From DASZTV01 sp035550655 (GTDB lineage: Bacteria > Actinomycetota > Actinomycetes > JAFAQI01): a DNA stretch of 64,000 bases. Positions 17,140-23,053 of this stretch are shown here, piece by piece. Where the stretch lies: assembly GCA_035550655.1 (NCBI GenBank), contig DASZOU010000023.1, positions 27,406 to 91,405 of the forward strand, read 5' to 3'. The translations under genes were made by a program, and so were the position numbers. The notes beneath the pieces were generated by a model. The model ran no database searches, was not told the DNA's origin, and was given only the letters and a program-made list of their open reading frames with translations. The stretch's first letter is position 1. Every line of letters starts with the position of its first letter.

Positions 17140-18032
17140 CCACCCACTGGGGATACCTGCACCTCGCCTTCGCGCAGCATGCGCTCATCGCCGCATCGAT
17201 CGTGGCGGTGATCAGCGGTGTCGTCGGCCCGTTCGTCATCACCCGCGGCATGTCCTTCGCCGTCCACGGTGCCGCGGAGCTCGCACTGACCGGTGCCGCA
17301 GCGGGACTGCTGATCGCCAACGATGCCGTTTCGGGCGCCCTGGTCGGTTCCGTCGTCGTGGCGGGGGCATTCGGTGTTCTCGCCGTCCGGGAGCGGGAGC
17401 GTGACTCCGCGATCGGCGTCGTGCTCGGTCTCGGTCTCGGTCTCGGCTTCTACCTGTTGCACTTCTACCACGGGTTCGAAACCGAAGCGCTGGACATCCT
17501 CGTCGGGCAGATCACCTCTGTCGGCACCACGCAGATCGAGATCCTCGTCGCGGTCGCACTCGCCGTGCTCGTCGCGATGATTGCGTTGTACCGGCCGCTT
17601 ACCTTCGCCAGCGTCGACCTCGATCTTGCGGAAGCCCGCGGCGTCCGCACCCGGCTCGTCGGGCTGTTGTTCCTGCTGCTGCTGTGCGTGACCGTTACCG
17701 AGGCCGCGCAGGTGGTCGGGACCGTCCTCGTGCTCAGCCTCGTCATCACCCCGGCCGCGGCGGCCCAGCGCCTGTCCGCCCACCCCGGGGTCGTCATTGG
17801 GCTCTCCACCGTCTTTGCGCTCATCGCCGCCGACGGCGGCCTGCTCGTCAACATCGTCTACGTGCCCGACGTCCGGGCCAGTTCCTTCATCACCTTCATC
17901 GCGTTCGCGATCTACGCTCTCGCCCGGATCGCCGCAGCAACTCGTCATTCGCTGGGCGGTCGCGGCGAGCTCCCCGCCGACCCGGAGCACTCGGATGCCA
18001 CGGCAGACGTGACCGACGGAGCGGTTGGCTAA
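17136..18032 (+). CDS. Second-system metal ABC transporter permease, ABC-3 family
   Basis: ABC-3 permease, 298 residues from ATG 17136, overlapping the ATPase stop (ATGA). About eight hydrophobic segments are visible, with the conserved VTEAAQVVGTVLVLSLVITP in part. This system has one permease, unlike the divergent operon, which has two. Its last codons contain the predicted -35 element of the downstream arsR promoter. Confidence 0.93.
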   Translation: MTTHWGYLHLAFAQHALIAASIVAVISGVVGPFVITRGMSFAVHGAAELALTGAAAGLLIANDAVSGALVGSVVVAGAFGVLAVRERERDSAIGVVLGLGLGLGFYLLHFYHGFETEALDILVGQITSVGTTQIEILVAVALAVLVAMIALYRPLTFASVDLDLAEARGVRTRLVGLLFLLLLCVTVTEAAQVVGTVLVLSLVITPAAAAQRLSAHPGVVIGLSTVFALIAADGGLLVNIVYVPDVRASSFITFIAFAIYALARIAAATRHSLGGRGELPADPEHSDATADVTDGAVG

Positions 18033-18059
18033 TACATGAATAGGTTCTAATATCAATGT
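18025..18059 (+). promoter_or_regulatory. Predicted leaderless promoter with overlapping ArsR/SmtB-type operator
   Basis: A -35 TTGGCT (18025-18030), exactly 17 nt, and a -10 TAATAT (18048-18053) place the transcription start at or near G18060, the first base of the arsR GTG codon. The mRNA would therefore be leaderless. An imperfect inverted repeat spans 18034-18059, with halves ACATgaATA and TATcaATGT, resembling the 12-2-12 operators of SmtB/CzrA proteins. The operator covers the -10, so metal-free ArsR would block RNA polymerase. The layout is seen; the binding is inferred. Confidence 0.6.
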
Positions 18060-18371
18060 GTGAGCACACCTGCGGTGGCAGCACCCGGTGGGCAGCGGCT
18101 CGTCGCCGCAGCGGAGTTGCTGCGCGCGCTGGCCTCGCCGGTCCGGTTGTCCCTGATCGCTGAGCTCGGCGACGGGCCGCGGTGCGTGCACGAGCTCGTG
18201 ACTGCCTGCGGGGCGAGCCAATCGTTGGTCAGCCAGCACCTGCGGGTGCTGCGCGGATCCCGGTTGGTTCGCGCCGAACGCCGCGGTCGTGAAGTCGTGT
18301 ACACGCTCACGGACACCCACGTCAGTCACATCGTGGCTGACGCCATCTCCCATGCCGAGGAGGCAGAATGA
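18060..18371 (+). CDS. ArsR/SmtB-family metal-sensing repressor with alpha5 (CzrA-like) site
   Basis: Winged-helix dimeric repressor, 103 residues. The recognition helix region is ACGASQSLVSQHLRVLRGSRLV. The C-terminal helix carries D85, H87, H98 and E101 with the spacing D-x-H-x10-H-x2-E, which matches the alpha5 zinc site of SmtB/CzrA. Zn (possibly Co/Ni) should release it from DNA. It starts with GTG and probably has no leader. It heads an arsR, His-rich peptide, zur unit with ATGA and CTGA overlaps, so zinc excess would be expected to induce the downstream genes. Confidence 0.92.
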   Translation: MSTPAVAAPGGQRLVAAAELLRALASPVRLSLIAELGDGPRCVHELVTACGASQSLVSQHLRVLRGSRLVRAERRGREVVYTLTDTHVSHIVADAISHAEEAE

Positions 18372-18526
18372 GCACGCCAACCACCGAGCACGACGTCCAC
18401 ACCGAGCACGAGCACGAGCACGGCGAGGACTGCGGCCACGAGACCGTGCAGCACGGCGACCACATCGACTACATCCACGACGGGCACAAGCACGCCGCCC
18501 ACGACGACCACTGGGACGAGCACTGA
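18368..18526 (+). CDS. 52-residue His/Asp/Glu-rich probable metal-binding peptide
   Basis: A very small protein starting at ATG 18368 inside the arsR stop (ATGA). Of 52 residues, 15 are His, with many Asp/Glu and one Cys (C22). It contains TEHEHEHGEDCGHE, then HGDHIDYIHDGHKHAAHDD. It has no signal peptide or membrane segment, so it should be cytoplasmic. Related His-rich small proteins are often found beside Zur/ArsR genes in actinobacteria and are sometimes misnamed zinc transporter permease. A zinc buffer or chaperone role is inferred from composition and operon position. Confidence 0.8.
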   Translation: MSTPTTEHDVHTEHEHEHGEDCGHETVQHGDHIDYIHDGHKHAAHDDHWDEH

Positions 18527-19014
18527 GCACTTCCCGCAGCGCAGCACCGCCGCCTCCGACGCAACAGGGGGCGGCGGTCGAGCGTCCGGTCGCACGCCTA
18601 CGCGCCACTCGCCAAGCGGCGGCGATCGACGAGGTTCTGGCGGCGAACCATGGCTTCCGCAGCGCCCACGAGGTGTACGACGAACTGCGTCGGCGAGGTG
18701 AGCGTGTCGGTATGACGACCGTCTACCGGCAACTCAAGCTGCTCGCCGACTCCGGCGTTCTCGACGTGGTCAACCGCCCCGACGGCGAGGCCGGGTACCG
18801 GCTGTGCGGGCCGACCGCCGCCGAGGCGAACGGGCACCATCACCATCTCGTCTGCAAAGTCTGCGGCTACACGGTCGAAGTCGAGGGCCCCGAGGTCGAG
18901 CGGTGGGCAGACCGAGTCGCGTCAGACGCCGGCTTCACCAACGTCACCCACACCGTCGAGATCTTTGGCGACTGCGGACGGCACTCCCCGCGAAGCCGGC
19001 GCAAGAGCTCCTAG
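18523..19014 (+). CDS. zur: Zur-type Fur-family zinc uptake regulator (non-canonical start)
   Basis: Fur-superfamily repressor that senses zinc sufficiency. The core has the helix-turn-helix region ending VGMTTVYRQLKLLADSG, the sensory His run NGHHHHLVCKVCG with the first structural CxxC, and the Zur-like VEVEGPEVERWAD and THTVEIFGDC segments. The C-terminal second CxxC of the family is CGRH here, so the structural site would be C3H. No ATG, GTG or TTG lies in frame between the end of arsR and the DNA-binding domain. CTG 18523, overlapping the His-rich peptide stop (CTGA), is the tentative start; ATG 18352 is the only nearby alternative. Confidence 0.85.
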   Translation: MSTSRSAAPPPPTQQGAAVERPVARLRATRQAAAIDEVLAANHGFRSAHEVYDELRRRGERVGMTTVYRQLKLLADSGVLDVVNRPDGEAGYRLCGPTAAEANGHHHHLVCKVCGYTVEVEGPEVERWADRVASDAGFTNVTHTVEIFGDCGRHSPRSRRKSS

Positions 19015-19289
19015 CTGCCCTTTGCGGCGGACTTCAGCGTCTGGCCCGGCGTCAGCTTCGCGCTGAACCCGGCGGGAACCGTCATCGGCTCACCGGTGTG
19101 CGGGTTGCGCCCCTGACGCTCAGCGCGGCTGACCCGCTCCGCGGTGAGGAATCCCGGCACGGTGACCTTCTCGCCTCGAGCGAGCGCTTCCGCCAGCACA
19201 TCTCGCGTCCCATCGAGAGCCATCCCCACATCGGCGCCCAGCAGCCCGGTACGCCGCGCGACTTCCTCAATCAGCTCCGAGCGATTCAT
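19011..19289 (-). CDS. hup: HU-family nucleoid protein
   Basis: Histone-like DNA-bending protein of 92 residues from ATG 19289, chosen for the CAGGAG 5 nt upstream. An in-frame GTG lies two codons earlier. The HU core is visible: MNRSELIEEVA, then the glycine-rich GEKVTVPGFLTAERVSRAERQGRNPHTGEPM arm in part. It lacks the Lys/Ala-rich C-terminal tail of the main mycobacterial/streptomycete HupS type. Its TAG stop shares the palindrome CTAG (19011-19014) with the convergent zur stop. Confidence 0.92.
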   Translation of the reverse strand: MNRSELIEEVARRTGLLGADVGMALDGTRDVLAEALARGEKVTVPGFLTAERVSRAERQGRNPHTGEPMTVPAGFSAKLTPGQTLKSAAKGS

Positions 19290-19348
19290 GAACACTCCTG
19301 GCGAAGGTCGGCGGGTCGGCGTTGCTCCGACCTCATGTGGGATCTATG

Positions 19349-19377
19349 TTATCGGATGTGGACCCCAATACCGATAA
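19349..19377. repeat. 7-15-7 inverted repeat upstream of the cobW-like gene
   Basis: TTATCGG (19349-19355) and its exact complement CCGATAA (19371-19377) flank 15 nt. It lies in the divergent spacer between hup (start 19289) and the cobW-like frame (GTG 19391), 14 nt before that GTG. Placement suggests an operator or leader hairpin. CobW-like genes of this type are commonly Zur targets, but the sequence does not match a classical Zur box, so the regulator is unknown. Confidence 0.4.
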
Positions 19378-19390
19378 GGCCCCCGAGTCC

Positions 19391-20466
19391 GTGCCTTGCG
19401 TCGTCGTTTCCGCCCCCCGAGCCGACCTGCGCGACGAGTGCTGCTGGGCGATCCTCCGAGATGTTCCATCCGCGCGTACGGTGCGCTACGACGTCGTGAC
19501 GCTGCCAGGCGGACGGGGCTTCCGCCGCACCATCAGTGAGAGCGGCTGCCTTGTCGAGCAGCACGAAATCGACATCACGACCCACTGCATGACCTGCGCA
19601 ATCCGCATCGACCGCTCGTCACCCTCGAGCGCCTGCGGCGCAGCGGCAGCTCTCCGGTCATCGTGGGCCTACCGGTCGGGACGAACGTCTCGTCGGTCGT
19701 CGCCGCGCTCGATGGCGGCGTCCGGATCGAACCCGAGCTGTCCCCAGTCGCCGTGCGCAGCGTGGTACTCGCCGTTGACGCCATGACGGTCGTCGAGGAC
19801 CTCACCGGGGAGGACCAGCTCGTCGACCGGGGGCAGCACTGGGAGGACACGGACCGCCGCTCCGTGGGCGAAGTACTGGCGGCCGGCATCGACTTCGCCG
19901 ACCAGGTCATCATCGACGGCGACGGCGATCCGGCCGCGCGGGCGTTGCTCTCCCACCTCGCGGGAGCCCGCGTGTCGGACCTGCAAAGCCTGGACGGGCG
20001 GCGCCTGGTCGGGACGAACCGCGACCCAGAGGCCGCCTACAGCCGCATCGACCCGCTGCAGGTCAGGCCCGACGGGGACACGACGCTCAGCGGCGCTTGG
20101 ACTCTCGACCTCGCGTCGTGGCGGCCGATGCACCCCGAACGGCTCCACCGTCGACTGGCCGACCTCGCCACCGGGCGGCTGCGCGGTCGCGGTCGTTTCT
20201 GGCTGCCGACCCGGCCCGACACCGTTTGCGTCTGGGACAACGCCGGGGCGCAGCTCAGCGTCGGCGACGGCGGCGACTGGAGTGGCGAGGCACCCAGCAC
20301 CCGCCTCGTCATCACCGGGATCGACACCGCAGACCGAGATCGAATCCTCGATGCCTTCGAAGCCACCCTGATGACCGACAGCGAGCTCGTGCGAGGGCTG
20401 GCCAGCTGGGTCGGGCGCGACGACGGCCTGGACACCTGGCTGGGCTCGAGAACGACCATCACATGA
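19391..20466 (+). pseudogene. CobW-like (COG0523-related) metal-homeostasis protein, frameshifted and lacking the P-loop
   Basis: Two frames together make one CobW-related protein. Frame one runs from GTG 19391 (VPCVVVSAPRADL...) to THCMTCAIRID near 19611. Frame two continues as VTLERLRRSGSSPVIVGLP to 20466, with the CobW C-terminal pattern (MHPERLHRRLADLA, then RGRGRFWLPTRPDTVC). A one-base loss near 19612-19616 would restore one frame. The usual N-terminal GxxGxGKT is replaced by SAPRADLRDEC, so GTPase activity is doubtful even if intact. The C-x2-C remains. Neighbours suggest a zinc-starvation role. A sequencing error cannot be excluded. Confidence 0.65.
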
Positions 20467-20499
20467 GCGACGAGGGGTGCAGCGTGGAGTGCTGATCGC

Positions 20500-20572
20500 A
20501 TGTGACATTGGTGTCGCGAATCGCGACGTCTATGTGACATGCGTGTCGTGATTCACCGCCCCTATGTGACAT
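20500..20572. repeat. Three direct repeats of ATGTGACAT with exact 32-nt period
   Basis: ATGTGACAT occurs at 20500-20508, 20532-20540 and 20564-20572. The first two units also share GTGTCGnGAnTC at the same offset, so the 32-nt unit is a decayed tandem repeat. Within unit one GTCGCGA-A-TCGCGAC (20512-20526) is a perfect 7-1-7 palindrome. It lies between the cobW-like frame and the convergent RbpA-like gene. It could be a remnant of an insertion sequence end or regulatory iterons. It is too short and divergent to be a CRISPR array. Confidence 0.7.
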
Positions 20573-20585
20573 ACGAGCGAGCCGG

Positions 20586-20990
20586 TTACTCCGAAGTCTT
20601 CTTCTTCGCCCGAGGAACGGCTACCGGACGCGGCCTGACACCCGAGAGCGGGTAGCCGGCCGCCCGCATCGCAGCCAATGCCTCGGCCAGGATCCGTTCG
20701 CCGTCCTCCTCGGTCCGCCGCATCATCAAGAACTCGTACGGCGTACGCGGGAAGAACCGAGGGCGCACCGCGGCAGGGGCCGATCCACGCTCCAACGAAG
20801 CCGGCCCGCTGCACACCTGGCACGGCCAGTCGGTCGGCGGCTCGATGTCGGCCGCGAAGGCGGCGGATGTGTGGTGATCAGAGGCACACCAGTAGTGCGC
20901 GACGCGCCGTGCAGCTGGTTCCCCGCCTCGGTCGATCTGGTTGCTGGCTGACACGAGCCGGTTGCCGCGCATGCCCGAGCGCCGCTTCAT
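20586..20990 (-). CDS. RbpA-like RNA polymerase-binding protein (divergent paralogue)
   Basis: RbpA binds RNA polymerase and the principal sigma factor and is restricted to actinobacteria. This 134-residue copy has the N-terminal RGNRLVS, the zinc knuckle YWCASDH...WPCQVC (C-x3-H and C-x2-C), and a C-terminal helix RTPYEFLMMRRTEEDGERIL that corresponds to the sigma-interacting domain. A Lys-rich tail ends the protein. The sequence departs from typical RbpA (for example SDH instead of GH spacing), so it may be a second, specialised copy. ATG 20990 overlaps the upstream membrane-protein stop (ATGA). Confidence 0.75.
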   Translation of the reverse strand: MKRRSGMRGNRLVSASNQIDRGGEPAARRVAHYWCASDHHTSAAFAADIEPPTDWPCQVCSGPASLERGSAPAAVRPRFFPRTPYEFLMMRRTEEDGERILAEALAAMRAAGYPLSGVRPRPVAVPRAKKKTSE

Positions 20991-21676
20991 GCCGCGCTCA
21001 CCGCGGGCAGCAGCCCCTCATGACGCGCGACGCGAACCGCGAGCGCCACCGTCACCGCGGCGCCCAGCACTGCCGCGGAAGGCGTGAACACCGTCTTGGC
21101 CGCGACGAACCCGGTCACCGACAACGACTGCAGCAACCACAGCGTCACTCCGGCCTTGACCGCGCAGATCGCGGCCCACATCACGGTCAGCCTCGTGAAC
21201 AGCGACTGGACGCGGGGTCGCGCCGCCACGTCGTGGGTCATCGGGTAGAACTCTGCAGCCAACCGCGCCACCGCCGGTCTGGCCGTCAGCAAGGACAGCA
21301 AGAAGACGGCTGACACCACGGCATCGCCGAGTGCCGGCTGCAAGAAGTAGACGAGCGTGCTGCCGGTGGCGAAGGCCAAAATCGTCTTGCCGGTCAGCCC
21401 AGCGACGGTGAGCCACAGCAGCGCCGAGGTAGGCCGCCTCGTCCGCATCCGCCACAGCACGCTGGCGTAGCACCAGGTGAGCGCGGCCACCAGGGCGACC
21501 CAGATGTCAGCAACGAGGAGGCAGACGTAGAACAAGGCCGTCGGCACGACGATGGCGACCAGGAGATTCGTCGCGATCCGCCGAACCACAGTCGCGACCC
21601 GGGGCCCCGGCGGCAACGCCGGTAGAGAGCGCGACGGCGCCGGGCAGTTCGTGTCCGGCGCCGGCGCGGTCATCAT
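20987..21676 (-). CDS. VC0807-like multi-pass membrane protein
   Basis: A 229-residue membrane protein with about five or six hydrophobic segments (about 36-60, 63-75, 83-100, 108-130, 162-182, 195-215). It resembles the VC0807/DUF3159 group of septation-related membrane proteins (segment FATGSTLVYFLQPALGDAVVSAVFLLSLL in part). Function is unknown. Its ATG 21676 overlaps the csp stop by one base (TGATG) and its stop overlaps the RbpA-like ATG, so it is the middle gene of a coupled csp-membrane-rbpA-like operon. Confidence 0.6.
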   Translation of the reverse strand: MMTAPAPDTNCPAPSRSLPALPPGPRVATVVRRIATNLLVAIVVPTALFYVCLLVADIWVALVAALTWCYASVLWRMRTRRPTSALLWLTVAGLTGKTILAFATGSTLVYFLQPALGDAVVSAVFLLSLLTARPAVARLAAEFYPMTHDVAARPRVQSLFTRLTVMWAAICAVKAGVTLWLLQSLSVTGFVAAKTVFTPSAAVLGAAVTVALAVRVARHEGLLPAVSAA

Positions 21677-21879
21677 CAGACCGGATGAACGTTGGCGGCC
21701 TGCGGGCCCTTCTGGCCTGCAGTCACCTCGAACTCGACCCGCTGGTTCTCGTCAAGGCTGCGGTAGCCGTCGGTGGCAATCGACGAGTGATGAACGAAGA
21801 CGTCGGCGCCGCCGCCGTCCTGCTCGATGAACCCGAAGCCCTTTTCCGCATTGAACCACTTGACCGTGCCTTGCGCCAT
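21676..21879 (-). CDS. Cold-shock protein (CspA family)
   Basis: Single cold-shock domain of 67 residues, an RNA/ssDNA chaperone. RNP1 is KGFGFI and RNP2 VFVHH, and the start MAQGTVKWFNAEKG is canonical. ATG 21879 is chosen, with GGAGGG about 8 nt before it; the frame extends upstream without coding character. About 90 nt of leader separate it from the terminator stem behind it, so a long structured 5' leader, common in csp genes, is possible. Confidence 0.96.
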   Translation of the reverse strand: MAQGTVKWFNAEKGFGFIEQDGGGADVFVHHSSIATDGYRSLDENQRVEFEVTAGQKGPQAANVHPV

Positions 21880-21970
21880 CTTCTTGTCCCTCCGGGAATC
21901 CAGGTACGCACACTGCGGACCGGTGGTCACACGGAGCCTGACGGCCGGCGAAAAGACAATCGCGACAAGC

Positions 21971-22004
21971 AAAAAGCGCCCGCTGTCGACATCCCGCGGG
22001 CGCT
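21971..22004 (-). terminator. Intrinsic terminator downstream of the FGE gene
   Basis: On the minus strand AGCGCCCGC (22004-21996) pairs perfectly with GCGGGCGCT (21983-21975) around a 12-nt loop and is followed at once by TTTTTGC. This is a classic Rho-independent terminator about 110 nt after the formylglycine-generating enzyme gene. It should isolate that gene from the csp operon. There is no U-run on the plus strand. Confidence 0.8.
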
Positions 22005-22114
22005 CAAGAACGTTCGAGAAATGCAAACTGCAACCGCTTTGACGCTACCACGCTGCGCCCTTGCTGTCTGGTTCGGAATCCGCCGCGGACCACGCCGGCT
22101 GTCGGCTCCTCGGC

Positions 22115-23008
22115 TCAGCTGTCCGCTACGACCCGGAAACCGATGTTTCCCGTCGAGTCGCCGGGGTGGCTGTGGTCTCGCGCCGCGACGCGGTAGCGGT
22201 TGCAGTAAGAGTCGTGGCAGAGATACGACCCGCCGCGCCGAACGCGCTGGTCCGGATCGGTGTTGCCGTCGACGGACCACGCGTCGGCAGTCCACTCCCA
22301 CACGTTCCCGACAACTTGATAGAGACCGAAGCCGTTCGGCCGGTAGCTCTTGACCGGCGCCGTGCCCAGATATCCGTCGCGCTGCGTGTTGTGCGTCGGG
22401 AACTCGCCCTGCCAGATGTTGCAGCGCCACCTCCCATCGGGGCACAGCTCATCGCCCCACGGATACACGGCGCCCTCCAGCCCGCCCCTTGCCGCCCGCT
22501 CCCACTCCGCTTCCGACGGCAGCCGGGTGCCGGACCACGCGCAGTACGCCTCGGCGTCACGTGCGGAGACGTGTACGACGGGATGGTCCTGCCGGCTGGC
22601 CACGTCGGAGCCTGGGCCCATCGGCGCCCGCCAGCTCGCGCCCTGGACGGCGCACCACCACTCCGCGCCGGCGACCCGTCCCGTGACGGCAGCGGGATCG
22701 GAGACCAGGGCGTCGAACACGAACGACCAGCCGGCGGACTCGGCCTCGGTGACGTAGCCGGCGGCCTTGGCGAACGCTGCGAACTGCTGGTTGGTGACCG
22801 CCGCGGGGCCGATCCGGAAGCCCTCGAGTGTCACCCGGCGCACCGGGCCCTCGCCCTCGCGCGGGTTGGCGAGCGGACCGTCGTAGCCCATCGAGAAGGT
22901 CCCTGCGGGTATCGCCACGAGCGGCGGCTTGCGCCGGCTTCGTGCAGCGGCGCCGCCCGCAACAGGCGAGTCGTCACGGCCGGCACCCGGCGCGCAACAC
23001 GAACTCAC
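22115..23008 (-). CDS. Formylglycine-generating enzyme (SUMF1/FGE family)
   Basis: Oxidises the Cys of CxPxR in type I sulfatases to formylglycine. The protein is 297 residues from GTG 23008 (VSSCCAPG), chosen over the long upstream frame, which is antisense to the aldehyde dehydrogenase. The catalytic cysteine pair is C264 and C269 in YLCHDSYCNRYR, matching the copper-binding Cys pair of bacterial FGE. The fold signatures PAGTFSMG, LPSEAEWE and GNVWEW are present. No sulfatase is nearby, so its target is encoded elsewhere or it has another role. Confidence 0.93.
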   Translation of the reverse strand: MSSCCAPGAGRDDSPVAGGAAARSRRKPPLVAIPAGTFSMGYDGPLANPREGEGPVRRVTLEGFRIGPAAVTNQQFAAFAKAAGYVTEAESAGWSFVFDALVSDPAAVTGRVAGAEWWCAVQGASWRAPMGPGSDVASRQDHPVVHVSARDAEAYCAWSGTRLPSEAEWERAARGGLEGAVYPWGDELCPDGRWRCNIWQGEFPTHNTQRDGYLGTAPVKSYRPNGFGLYQVVGNVWEWTADAWSVDGNTDPDQRVRRGGSYLCHDSYCNRYRVAARDHSHPGDSTGNIGFRVVADS

Positions 23009-23053
23009 CCCGCCACGATAGAAAGATCTGACACCGTCGAGTCGGAGGCCACC

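Noticed and set aside
20500..20572. CRISPR-like array with 32-nt period
   Set aside because: The conserved core is only 9 nt, there are three units, no unique spacers of normal length and no cas genes.
11433..20580. Genomic island integrated at tRNA-Arg
   Set aside because: No integrase and no duplicate of the tRNA 3' end were seen in the window, so an island is not claimed even though the tRNA borders the zinc block.
22061..23053. N-terminal extension of the aldehyde dehydrogenase frame
   Set aside because: It is antisense to the FGE gene; the ribosome-binding site at GTG 23054 marks the true start.
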